This document shows positions 8,155-16,096 of a DNA stretch of 64,000 nt, piece by piece (position 1 is the stretch's first letter; the number at the start of each line of letters is the position of its first letter). The notes beneath the pieces are model-generated. The model was not told the origin of the DNA and did not search any database. It saw only the letters and a list, made by a program, of their open reading frames with translations. The translations under genes were made by a program, and so were the position numbers. Source of the DNA: Rhodoferax sp. WC2427. Its GTDB lineage: Bacteria; Pseudomonadota; Gammaproteobacteria; Burkholderiales; Burkholderiaceae_C. The DNA lies in contig NZ_CP162006.1 in the NCBI RefSeq assembly GCF_040822085.1, positions 806,001-870,000 on the forward strand. The letters are read 5' to 3'.

Positions 8155-9228
8155 CTACGCAACGGCTGCGTACAGCGCTTTAAACAGCGTATGGCTGGTG
8201 ATTGGCTGGTTGGCAATGCGGCAGTCCAGCACGGCGCGTTTAAGCGCTTCGCGGATGCCCTCAAACGTGATGCGCTCTGCCAGTGGCACGTACATCGATG
8301 GCAACGCCGCATAGCCGGTGTACCGCTCAACGATCTGCCGGATGTGCACCATGTTCAGCGGGCGGCCCAGCACGGCACGTTCATAGCACTCGGCGATTGG
8401 CTGAGGGAACCGTTCGTAAAGTGCGCCGATGGGGGTTTCACCGTCATCAACAAGACTCGCATCGAACTCCGGCTCCAAAATGTCGCTCAGGATTGCCGCA
8501 TGTGACCTGTGGGGGGACTCCAACAGTTCAACGAACTCGTCGGTCGCTGTCGCCACATTCAGTAAATGGCGCTGTTCTCCGAGAAAGGCCGTGCCAATAA
8601 AGCGCAGGGCCACCAACGAAATTGGCGGACGGAACATGGCTTCAATCGCCGCAAGCGGCTCATCCAGTAGTGCGGCCAACGCACGGTTTCGATGGCCTTC
8701 ACCAAGCAAGCCGACGTGTTGCAAAGCAACTAGCAGGTGGTCCCTGTGCTCATGCACTGGCCGACCAAGGTTGCTGCTGGCGTATGCAAGCTTTATCCAT
8801 TTGACTTCGGCCATGCTGAGGTGCAAGTGATTCTGAAGCAGGCCTAGCTGGGAAGCGACGATGCTCATGGTTCCTTGCTTTGGCAAGGTGATCCCTGTCA
8901 TCTGTTCGGCCAACTCGGCTAGGTCGATGCGCGGCTCCATCCGGTCGTTGGGACTGAGCAAAAACCGGGGGACTTCGCTCGCTTCGCCAACGGGCTGGGT
9001 ATGTCCCAATTCTTTCCAAAAGTACCGCTGAATCGTTCGACCGACCCACTGCTGGTCTTCGCCTTCCGCGATGTGGACAACCTGTAGTCCGAGGCGATGC
9101 ATGAACCAGTCTTCGGCCTCGGCGCGGAACTTCAGATTTTCGGGGTGAGGCACCCTGCCAAGGGCATCGAAACGGTAGGCCGCATGAAGGGTTTCAAATG
9201 CTTTAGCAATGTTCTCATCTGGGAGCAT
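8155..9228 (-). CDS. Hypothetical all-helical protein, first gene of the protease module
   Basis: A 357-residue protein that I cannot assign. It looks mostly helical and has no signal peptide, membrane span or Walker motif. The region SQLGLLQNHLHLSMAEVKWIKLAYASS and the C-terminal ITFEGIREALKRAVLDCRIA resemble the N-terminal and C-terminal helical parts that flank the ATPase core in some AAA proteins, but the ATPase core itself is absent. The ATG at 9228 has only a weak upstream GGAAC. The next gene starts 157 bp after its stop, so it may or may not share a transcript with the small protein and the protease, although all three are codirectional. Confidence 0.55.
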   Translation of the reverse strand: MLPDENIAKAFETLHAAYRFDALGRVPHPENLKFRAEAEDWFMHRLGLQVVHIAEGEDQQWVGRTIQRYFWKELGHTQPVGEASEVPRFLLSPNDRMEPRIDLAELAEQMTGITLPKQGTMSIVASQLGLLQNHLHLSMAEVKWIKLAYASSNLGRPVHEHRDHLLVALQHVGLLGEGHRNRALAALLDEPLAAIEAMFRPPISLVALRFIGTAFLGEQRHLLNVATATDEFVELLESPHRSHAAILSDILEPEFDASLVDDGETPIGALYERFPQPIAECYERAVLGRPLNMVHIRQIVERYTGYAALPSMYVPLAERITFEGIREALKRAVLDCRIANQPITSHTLFKALYAAVA

Positions 9229-10250
9229 GGTGTTGTTCCAAACCCAGCCGAACCGCCTGCGCGGTCAGCCAGGTCAATTCGGGTTCGTGAAATGCACAGA
9301 CGTGCGAAAACCACACGAAGCTTTTCAGCGGTCAGGCACGATTTCAGGTCATGCGTGGGGGGGAGTTTTGCTAGTCAGGGGACTCGCGCCGCGTGGCAGG
9401 AGTACGTTTTCGAGGCCTTAGTAGTCATCGCTTTAGTAGGATGGCTAGCCAAGCATGCCCTACATCAGCTTCGGCTGACATCTAAGTCGACAGAATTTTT
9501 ATTCATTTTATACCAAAAATCGTATAAAAAAGTACAAAAACATGAATTTAAGTTTTTATCGGTCTTTCGCGTGTTTTTCTAAAATTGGCGTCAGTAACGC
9601 TCTTCAGATTTAAAAAAATGAGAAACTGCTCAAAAAATAAGCAGTTTTGACAGTTTTGCGGACGAAGATTTTTCTAAAGTGGTTGTTGAACAAATTTAGT
9701 TCCACAACCAGATTGGGATCGCCGCGTCTGGCATGTTCAAGAAGTTCATCAACGAACTGACTGGGATGACTTTGCTGCCAGCTAGTAAATTGCGAGACGA
9801 GGGGACGGTAACCGCCACAAGTCTCGGCTTTTAAAAGCAAGGAAACGTTGGCGGCTGTGCAGTAGCTGATGAAGTTTCCGGCTCATCTGGCGGAAGAGTG
9901 CAACCAGAAAATGTATGCCGCTGAGGAGCCAATCGCAGCCACTGATGGGGCTGACGTTTAGCTTTGTGAGTTCGTATGAGTTGCAAGCCGACCTGCGGAA
10001 TGCTTAGAAGCGGACAGCATAGGACAAGTTTTTTTTCTACAGCTTGGGAGCCTTTTCTACGGCATCAACCTGTGGATTTAAACAGTATTTTCCGCTACTA
10101 TCTGGATGTACACCCAGTGTTGTTTGCTGTAGCGAAAGGAGCAGCACCTGAGGGCAGGCGGTAAAATATCGCGCGCGCGAGGGGCTTGGTTTATCCGCAA
10201 ATTCACCCCTTGCCGAGCACGAATTGAAAATGGAAAAACATCAGGAAATC
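9229..10250. other. 1-kb intergenic region, AT-rich, with possible gene remnants and an operator-like site
   Basis: No convincing complete gene is seen. A 76-codon minus-strand frame at 9610-9840 (FVDELLEHARRGDPNLVVEL) looks protein-like but is unrecognised. It may be a remnant. The stretch 9490-9560 is very AT-rich and contains TATAC-8 bp-GTATA (9509-9526), a possible operator or promoter region for the gene starting at 9228. The last 200 bp lead into the methyltransferase. Confidence 0.4.
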
Positions 10251-11267
10251 ATGGCGTCGAAAAAGCTGAAGTCGGCAAAGCCGCTAACGGTGTTGTCTTT
10301 GTTCACAGGCACCGGCGGGCTCGATCTGGGGCTCGAAATGGCCGGCCTCGAGACTATGGTGTGCGTGGACAACGATCCCGAGTCTTGCAAGACTTTGAGG
10401 CACAACCGGCCCGATTGGAGTGTGTTCCAAGGCGACATCAGAGAGTTCGAGCCGGTTGGCACGTTCGACCTGGTTGTGGGTGGGCCTCCCTGCCAAGGCT
10501 TTAGCACTGCTGGAAAGGGTAATCCTGACGATCCACGCAATTTTCTGTGGCAGGAGTATTTCCGAGTTGTTGAACGTGTTCGACCTAAGGCCATTCTTCT
10601 TGAGAATGTCGCCGGAATGATGAACAAGAAGAACAGTCATCACATCGAAGAGTTCATAGAGAAGCTAGCCAGCCTAGGCTATTCGGCAAACTATGGCGTC
10701 CTTGACTCGTCTGCTTTTGGGGTGCCGCAAACCCGCAAGCGGTTGATTGTGGTAGCAGGGTTGGGCTTTACGCCCGAGCTACCACAAGCCGACCCGAGTG
10801 CAAAAAAGGTGTCAGCAAAGGACGCAATCCATGATCTTTTGAAAAGCTCGAAAGCGCCGAATCATGAGCCAAACAATCACGCCCCACACGTTGTTGAGCG
10901 ATGGAAGCTGCTGAAAGAAGGTGAAGTCGATCCAAACTATCGGCGCGGACGCATCTATTCGGATCGACCCTCTCCAACGATTCGTGCGGGTGGGGGGCAT
11001 GGGCCAAATGGTGACCATTTGGCTGGCTTTCATCCTCCGATCCACTACAAGCTACCTCGGCAGCTAACAGTGCGCGAATCGGCGCGAATTCAATCCTTCC
11101 CAGATGATTGGATTTTTTGCGGCAGCAAAACTGCCCAGGGACGTCAAGTTGGAAATGCGGTGCCTCCACTTCTTGGTAAGGCTTTAGGTGAGGCGTTAAA
11201 GCGGTCAATCGAGCAGGCAGATTTCGAACCAGTTCTGCAAAAACGACGCACTGGAACAAGCGGCTAG
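10251..11267 (+). CDS. DNA (cytosine-5) methyltransferase
   Basis: A 338-residue C5-cytosine DNA methyltransferase that protects the host genome in a restriction-modification system using S-adenosylmethionine. Motifs are in the canonical order: I (VLSLFTGTGGLDLGLE), IV with the catalytic Cys (GGPPCQGFS), VI (ILLENVAG), VIII (FGVPQTRKRLIVV), then the target-recognition region, IX (RQLTVRESARIQSFP), and X (GRQVGNAVPP). The frame is open from TTG 10224, with ATG 10230 also possible. ATG 10251 follows AGGAAA and was chosen. It is followed 13 bp later by vsr, and the NotI-like nuclease is convergent. The cognate site cannot be read from sequence; a GC-rich palindrome is expected if the nuclease is a true partner. 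Confidence 0.93.
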   Translation: MASKKLKSAKPLTVLSLFTGTGGLDLGLEMAGLETMVCVDNDPESCKTLRHNRPDWSVFQGDIREFEPVGTFDLVVGGPPCQGFSTAGKGNPDDPRNFLWQEYFRVVERVRPKAILLENVAGMMNKKNSHHIEEFIEKLASLGYSANYGVLDSSAFGVPQTRKRLIVVAGLGFTPELPQADPSAKKVSAKDAIHDLLKSSKAPNHEPNNHAPHVVERWKLLKEGEVDPNYRRGRIYSDRPSPTIRAGGGHGPNGDHLAGFHPPIHYKLPRQLTVRESARIQSFPDDWIFCGSKTAQGRQVGNAVPPLLGKALGEALKRSIEQADFEPVLQKRRTGTSG

Positions 11268-11280
11268 CTAAGGTGATGTG

Positions 11281-11694
11281 ATGGATGTCTTTTCGCCGGA
11301 CAAACGTTCTGACATCATGTCGAAAATTCGCAGCAGGGGAAATGTTGCGACTGAACAGGTCGTTGCGAAGCTATTTCGGCAACACGGCATCACTGGCTGG
11401 CGGCGACATCAAAAACTCAAGGGTACACCTGACTTCACTTTTTATAAAGAGAAGACGGTAGTGTTTGTTGATGGCTGCTACTGGCATGGATGCCCCCGAT
11501 GTAGCCGTGTCCCAAAGTCCAACGTGGAGTTCTGGATCAACAAATTCGAGAGCAATAAGAGGCGTGATCGCCGGGTTAATCGTGAGCTACGTGCCTCAGG
11601 CTGGCATGTAATTCGTGTGTGGCAGTGCCGCCTTAAGAGCCAGGCAGGGTTTTTATCGCGGCTGCGGCGGACATTGAAATTGCCAGCGGAGTGA
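11281..11694 (+). CDS. vsr: Very short patch repair (Vsr) endonuclease
   Basis: A 137-residue Vsr nuclease. It nicks 5' to T in T:G mismatches made when 5-methylcytosine deaminates, so it pairs with the C5 methyltransferase just upstream (13 bp gap). Motifs match E. coli Vsr: TPDFTFY (metal-binding Asp), VVFVDGCYWHGCPRC (the GCFWH block with catalytic His), FWINKFESNKRRDRR, and GWHVIRVWQC. The ATG at 11281 follows an AGGTGA site; an in-frame GTG directly precedes it. The last 62 bp overlap, in antisense, the 3' end of the NotI-like endonuclease gene. Confidence 0.95.
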   Translation: MDVFSPDKRSDIMSKIRSRGNVATEQVVAKLFRQHGITGWRRHQKLKGTPDFTFYKEKTVVFVDGCYWHGCPRCSRVPKSNVEFWINKFESNKRRDRRVNRELRASGWHVIRVWQCRLKSQAGFLSRLRRTLKLPAE

Positions 11695-12850
11695 GTGCAC
11701 TAAGTTCTGCCCTTATCTTGTCTTCGAAAACAGGTTGCGCCACGGGAGTGCCACCAGTTAATCCCTTGACGGCTTCTTCCAGCGTCATGAAATACGCGTC
11801 GCCCTGCGTAAGCTCGAATCGGCGTGAGGTCGGATTATGCTTGTAGTCAACTACAAACCATACAACGTCAGAAAGCGAGACGTGGTCCGTAGTTCGCATC
11901 TTTCCCATCGACTCGTAAAAAGGCCGATCCACCACGACTGCCATTCGTTTACCCCATCTCCGTAGCGTTGGTATTTTTATTTGTAACTGCGGCATCAATC
12001 TTTTTGGGCCACTACTTCGATAGTCTGGGCGCCTGTTCTCGGATGGGAAAACAATTCCGTTTCCGCCGTCTTGGATGTCTTTGGCGATTTGACTAAAGAG
12101 CTTTGGCATTTCCGGGCCAGAAAAATAAACTGCCTGAATTTCCAGTGCGATCCAAGGAAGTGGGTAATCCGGTGGTTTAGAAGCATCGACAACGACCATG
12201 TCAATCCGACCAACGTCCTCACCCTCTGATCCGTCATAAGTCTCTGACGATTCCAAGAAGCCTACTTCTCCGACTAAGATGGGAAAAGGCTGACCTAAGA
12301 TGACACTGGAAGCCCAGTTGAATGCGGTAGCCCCTTCGTGAAAACGATAGGGGCAAAGTGTTCTAAGTGCACCCTTTGCACCTGATACCGGCACTACCTC
12401 GTCGTTCGGCGCGCGCGTATATGCTCTCAGGGAACATACACCACCAGACTTTGTGCAGGGTGTCAGTCCATACCCATCCACTTTTTTGAACGGGCATAGC
12501 TTCGTAGATTTCTGTTCAATACAGAACTTGTTCTCTAGGATCTCGTGTCGCTTTGTCTCCGCCTTATTCAGCGGCACATCGTTGTCGACCTTCCTTCGAA
12601 GTTGGATTAGACGTTCGCGTTCGGGCTTTGTTAGGCTGACCTTTGCTGGCACTCCATAGCTTGAAAATTCCAACCGCTCGGGTGCAGAAAGTTCTGTAAA
12701 AGACTGGCCATACCATTCACCTATACCGAAACGTGTAGTGGGATCGCCCGCCGTAGTCTCCGTTGTTGCGGTCGATGAGTGCGCATCGATTTCGATCGCT
12801 GGTGTAGGTTCATCGTCAGAGGCATGTGCGTCGTGAGTGGTACTCGTCAT
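11633..12850 (-). CDS. NotI-like type II restriction endonuclease
   Basis: A 405-residue protein resembling the NotI restriction enzyme family. The N-terminal half has the cysteine cluster (CPFKKVDGYGLTPC, then GGVCSLR, later LCPYRF) that binds a metal ion in NotI. The catalytic PD-(D/E)XK-type core reads GRIDMVVVD then, 20 residues after the first Asp, ALEIQAVYFSG. The E-x-Q end of this motif is the variant reported for NotI. Length is close to NotI (383). It is convergent with methyltransferase-vsr, and its 3' end overlaps vsr by 62 bp. The chosen ATG at 12850 gives a family-like start; a longer frame to 12892 is less likely. The recognition sequence is not deducible. Confidence 0.85.
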   Translation of the reverse strand: MTSTTHDAHASDDEPTPAIEIDAHSSTATTETTAGDPTTRFGIGEWYGQSFTELSAPERLEFSSYGVPAKVSLTKPERERLIQLRRKVDNDVPLNKAETKRHEILENKFCIEQKSTKLCPFKKVDGYGLTPCTKSGGVCSLRAYTRAPNDEVVPVSGAKGALRTLCPYRFHEGATAFNWASSVILGQPFPILVGEVGFLESSETYDGSEGEDVGRIDMVVVDASKPPDYPLPWIALEIQAVYFSGPEMPKLFSQIAKDIQDGGNGIVFPSENRRPDYRSSGPKRLMPQLQIKIPTLRRWGKRMAVVVDRPFYESMGKMRTTDHVSLSDVVWFVVDYKHNPTSRRFELTQGDAYFMTLEEAVKGLTGGTPVAQPVFEDKIRAELSALTPLAISMSAAAAIKTLPGS

Positions 12851-12977
12851 GTGACCAATTGTGCAGGACAAATTCCAACCGTTTGACCACAAGTTGGCTG
12901 CCTACAACGCACAGTGCGCATGCTGGTGTTGATTGACCATCATTCCTGCCTAGCTTGAGCAGGCTGCTGGCGATCAC

Positions 12978-13100
12978 CATTGGCGCTGAGAGCCGCTTTG
13001 CACGATTGCCGTCGGTGGTGTGGGCGAACTTGCGCCGCCACAGGGTCTGCAACCTGTTCTCACGCATCAAACGCCTTACTCGGTAACCCCCGATGTGCAG
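12978..13100 (-). pseudogene. IS3-family transposase (OrfB) fragment
   Basis: On the minus strand, GYRVRRLMRENRLQTLWRRK followed by FAHTTDGNRAKRLSAP matches the N-terminal DNA-binding region of IS3-family OrfB (typically 'RVRRLMRENGLQA...TTDSNH..PIAPN'). Only about 40 codons remain. No catalytic DDE core or terminal repeat is seen. It abuts the serine-recombinase fragment at about 13095-13105, so two mobile elements have been cut and joined here. Ends are approximate. Confidence 0.75.
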
Positions 13101-13451
13101 CCCCTGACCGGCAAGGGCATCTGCGTCACGCTCGTCAAAGAGAACTTGACGTTCGAGCCACCGGCCACGGGTGCCGACGCGCACAAAACAGCGTACACGA
13201 CTTTGATGCTGCAATTGCTGGGTGCCGTTGGTCAGTTCGAGCGTGCGCTGATAAAAGAGCGGCAGCGCGAGGGTATCGCCATCGCCAAAACCCGATACGT
13301 GTATAAAGGGCGAAAGCAAAGTCTTGATGATGTCGGTCTAGGAAAAAATCGTAAATTTGTGGCGGACGGCATGACCAAGGTTCAGATCGCTGAAAAACGT
13401 GGTATTTCTCGTGCCAGTGTTTACGTTTACCTAAAAGCATCTGGCGTTTGA
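13096..13451 (+). pseudogene. Serine resolvase/invertase, 5'-truncated
   Basis: The C-terminal two thirds of a Tn3-type resolvase or DNA invertase. Recognisable blocks are LTGKGICVTLVKENLTF, LMLQLLGAVGQFERALIKER (the conserved E helix), then a DNA-binding hinge KGRKQSLDD and the C-terminal HTH (GMTKVQIAEKRGISRASVYVYLK). The N-terminal 60 or so residues with the catalytic Ser and Arg pair are missing, replaced by IS3 sequence, so it cannot be active. It indicates that an earlier transposon once occupied this part of the island. Confidence 0.85.
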
Positions 13452-13460
13452 GGGGAGTTA

Positions 13461-13624
13461 AGGACGCTCTGCAAAACTCACAGCGGTCTGTGGCAGCACG
13501 GCCTCGGGCGGTCTGCGGCGTTGCTTTTCTTGCCAATAGCTACGGCTATTGGCTGCTAAATGCGCCTTGCATCCCATCCCGATCAGCACTACCACATCCT
13601 CGCTTGAGTTTTGCAGAGCATCCT
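13461..13624. mobile_element. MITE-like element with 20-bp terminal inverted repeats
   Basis: A 164-bp segment begins AGGACGCTCTGCAAAACTCA (13461-13480) and ends with the inverse, TGAGTTTTGCAGAGCATCCT (13605-13624), matching 19 of 20 positions. TA flanks both ends (13459-13460, 13625-13626), consistent with a TA target duplication, and the repeat symmetry extends outward through TTA/TAA. The interior has no gene and includes a GCCAATAGC/GCTATTGGC hairpin. It looks like an internally deleted insertion sequence that could be mobilised in trans. Parent family not established. Confidence 0.75.
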
Positions 13625-13656
13625 TAAATTAAAATCTTAATGAGAAATATTTAAAT

Positions 13657-14412
13657 ATGAAATATCCTGTTAAAGCGGCTAATGGTCATGCCGGAGAATA
13701 TTTTTTTGCTTACCAAGTCGCGAGTGTCCTAAAATGGCCCTGTAGATTAATCGATATTGATATAGGTATAGATGCGCAGGTTGAAGTAATTAATGATGAC
13801 CGCTTAAGCACTGGCAGGTTCGTAGCATTTCAGATTAAGGCTTCGAGTGTCGAGGAGCCGAACTGTCGCTATGTTACAGATGAGCAATTGCAGTACTGGC
13901 AACAATTGGGATTGCCGGTCTTCGTCGTCCTTGTGGAGCTAGGTAAGCGAAAAATGTTTTTGCATCGAGTTTCCTTTGGGGCCGAATATGAAAGGACTGC
14001 GTCTGGTGCGGTGCGTATCGATTTTGATCGAATAAAAGATATATTTACCAAAGATAGCGAAAGGTTAATAAGGGACGCGGCGTTTGAGGCAAGCTCAAGT
14101 GTGCAACAGCATCTTGATCTTGTCCGTTCTGGTATTTCCAGGATTCAAGAGACGATTGACGCAATGGTGGACTTTCCCGACGCACATTCGCTTATTGAAG
14201 CAATGGAGATGCGTCACGATTTATATGAAAAACTTGCACAAGCTGAAGCTTTAGCCACTGCAATGAAATTTGGGGAGGCTCAAGTTCATAACGTATCGGC
14301 TGAGCTTGAGCAAGTGCTAGATGATCTAAAGTCATTTATGACGCAGTCTTTTATCGTTGACCACGATGATGGTACCCAAGCGATACAGAGGTTCGTTGAT
14401 TCAAGGAGATAG
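13657..14412 (+). CDS. DUF4365 domain protein (PD-(D/E)XK-like fold), candidate defence gene
   Basis: A 251-residue protein whose first 130 residues follow the DUF4365 pattern: NGHAGEYFFAYQVASVL, DIDIGIDAQVEV (acidic strand), FVAFQIKAS (the Q-x-K of a nuclease-like core), then a helix-rich part and VFVVLVELGKRKMFLH. Residues 130-251 are helical (a likely coiled coil around EQVLDDLKSFM). DUF4365 occurs in proteins of anti-phage and mobile-element loci, often as the nuclease or binding part. The gene is visibly AT-rich relative to its neighbours, suggesting separate acquisition, and begins 30 bp after the MITE-like element. No partner gene is adjacent unless the broken frame at 14535-14776 was one. 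Confidence 0.7.
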   Translation: MKYPVKAANGHAGEYFFAYQVASVLKWPCRLIDIDIGIDAQVEVINDDRLSTGRFVAFQIKASSVEEPNCRYVTDEQLQYWQQLGLPVFVVLVELGKRKMFLHRVSFGAEYERTASGAVRIDFDRIKDIFTKDSERLIRDAAFEASSSVQQHLDLVRSGISRIQETIDAMVDFPDAHSLIEAMEMRHDLYEKLAQAEALATAMKFGEAQVHNVSAELEQVLDDLKSFMTQSFIVDHDDGTQAIQRFVDSRR

Positions 14413-15005
14413 GTAGGTTCGCTACAGCGGAGTGCTTATGTGGTTTCCAAGTCTAGGAGTCCGGTCGGCAGAAGAAAAGCACCAAAAAATATAGTGTTTT
14501 ATGGGGTCGTTGACCCCTTACCCAAGACGAAAAAATGGCTTTTAAGCGATTCTGATAGGTAAAAAAGTTTTCACCGATATTGAAATTATTTTAACACTCA
14601 GGCTCCTAGGGAATAATTCGGTCGATGAGCAACATTGTCTATGCCTTGTCAAAGATGATGAGATAGAAAAATTGCCCGGTTATATCGCCAAAAATGAAGC
14701 CCTGGGTTTCATCATTACTACTGAGCGTGGAGTGTGGATTGAAAAGTCTAAATTTTTTGACTTGCTTGGCTGCTAATAATATGAGAAAATAAAGAAACAT
14801 TTCGCTGCAATGGCGAGGTGTATTGACTGACGTGCCCTGCGTCAGTTTGTTTTTTATTCCCCAATTCCACACTTGAGTTTTTCTTGTCATGCCGTTGGCG
14901 CGTGCTGACTAAACACGTCTGTGCGCCCAAGGGTTTGGGGAATATTTTTCTTCAACCTCAGGTAGTGATAACTCTCAGTTATCGACACACAGAAAGACGT
15001 CCAAA
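14413..15005. other. 593-bp AT-rich gap, containing one broken reading frame
   Basis: No intact gene of convincing length. A GGGGTCG-TTGACCCC palindrome at about 14503-14518 lies near the left. The segment 14535-14776 holds the frameshifted coding remnant described separately. The last 230 bp before the recombinase at 15006 have no recognised feature; a minus-strand frame at 14639-14890 has no family character. Confidence 0.4.
14535..14776 (+). pseudogene. Small frameshifted coding remnant
   Basis: The frame 14546-14776 translates into a 76-residue protein-like sequence with balanced composition (for example TDIEIILTLRLLGNNS and EALGFIITTERGVWIEKSKF, ending LLGC), but has no ATG, GTG or TTG near its beginning. 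An ATG at 14535 starts MAFKRF in the next frame and stops at once. A single-base frameshift near 14545 would join them into a gene of about 80 codons. No family is recognised. It may be a decayed gene or a real one with an unusual start. Confidence 0.4.
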
Positions 15006-16001
15006 ATGACCAAAATTTCCGCCGAAAGCACAGGCACGGCAACCGTCCGCAAGTCCGATACAGCCACCATCGGCAACCAGCCACCGAAGCCACCACAGTC
15101 CGTTCTGGACGGTTTTTCAGCCATGGCTGATCGCTTTATGGAAGCTGCACAATCCGAAGCCAGTAAGCGCGCTTACGACAGTGATATTCGGATGCTCGCT
15201 GCCAGTGGAATCACTATTCCGGCAACCGCCGCGGAAGTAATCGAATACCTGGCCCAATTCGCTGGAAAGCTTGCAGTGGCGACCCTTGAGCGGCGGCTCA
15301 TTTCTCTTCACAAAGCCCACCTTGAGAACTCTTTTAAATCCCCGACTGTTCACATTACTGTGAAACGTACCATGCAGGGCATCCGGCGCACGCTTGGGGC
15401 AAGGCAAAAGCATGTAAGGCCAATGGTTAAAGATGACTTGCTAGAGGCAATGGTAATGATTGACCGTCAGAAGCCCGTCAAAGCTGCGCGCGACCGTGCC
15501 CTACTGTTGGTCGGATTTGCATCTGCTATGCGTCGCTCAGAGTTGGTAGCGATACAAGTTGGACATCTGACATGGCTGTCTAGCGGCATTGAAATCTTTT
15601 TGCCCCACAGCAAAACCGACCAAGAACGTCAAGGTCGCACGGTGTTTATACCGTTCGCAAATGGCGACCGCTGCCCGGTGAGTGCGTTGACACAGTGGCT
15701 AGATGTTGCCGAAATCAAAGAGGGTTTTGTCTTTAGAGCCGTCTCCCGCCATGACCGCGTTGCACGGCATGGTTTGTCTGCGCAGTCAGTGGCCCTGCTC
15801 GTTAAGTCCTCGGTGGCGCGAGTCGGAGGTGATGCCGATAAAGTCAGCGGTCATAGTCTACGCGCCGGCTACTGCACACAGGCGGCGATGACGGGGTTGC
15901 AACCGTGGCAAATTCGGGAGCAAACAGGGCACAAGTCAGACGTGACACTTGCCAAATACATTCGGCCTGTAGCAAGGCGGTCCATTCCAACTTTGCTGTG
16001 A
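15006..16001 (+). CDS. Tyrosine recombinase (second, non-terminal)
   Basis: A 331-residue site-specific recombinase of the phage-integrase/XerD type. An N-terminal SAM-like core-binding domain (residues about 35-140) precedes the catalytic domain with Arg in SAMRRSELVA, Lys in LPHSKTDQ, HSLRAGYCTQ, the second His in TGHKSDVT and the nucleophile Tyr in LAKYIRP. All six canonical residues appear present, so it could be active. It is not at the island edge and is unrelated in detail to the integrase at 17714-18847. It is convergent with kwaB. It may mark a nested element or take part in cassette-like exchange of defence genes; that is speculation. Confidence 0.9.
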   Translation: MTKISAESTGTATVRKSDTATIGNQPPKPPQSVLDGFSAMADRFMEAAQSEASKRAYDSDIRMLAASGITIPATAAEVIEYLAQFAGKLAVATLERRLISLHKAHLENSFKSPTVHITVKRTMQGIRRTLGARQKHVRPMVKDDLLEAMVMIDRQKPVKAARDRALLLVGFASAMRRSELVAIQVGHLTWLSSGIEIFLPHSKTDQERQGRTVFIPFANGDRCPVSALTQWLDVAEIKEGFVFRAVSRHDRVARHGLSAQSVALLVKSSVARVGGDADKVSGHSLRAGYCTQAAMTGLQPWQIREQTGHKSDVTLAKYIRPVARRSIPTLL

Positions 16002-16096
16002 CTGGACACGAGAGCGTGCTCGCAGCCGTCCGGAATCATCCCAAGCCATAAAGCTGCCGCTGCGCTGGCGGCGCTTATCACCGCGCTTGCCCAGCA

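Noticed and set aside
9097..9582. A 161-codon plus-strand frame overlapping the start of the 8155-9228 gene
   Set aside because: It is half antisense to that gene and half AT-rich intergenic DNA; no motif or ribosome-binding site supports it.
14639..14890. An 83-codon minus-strand frame upstream of the second recombinase
   Set aside because: No family character; the opposite strand over 14546-14776 looks more protein-like.
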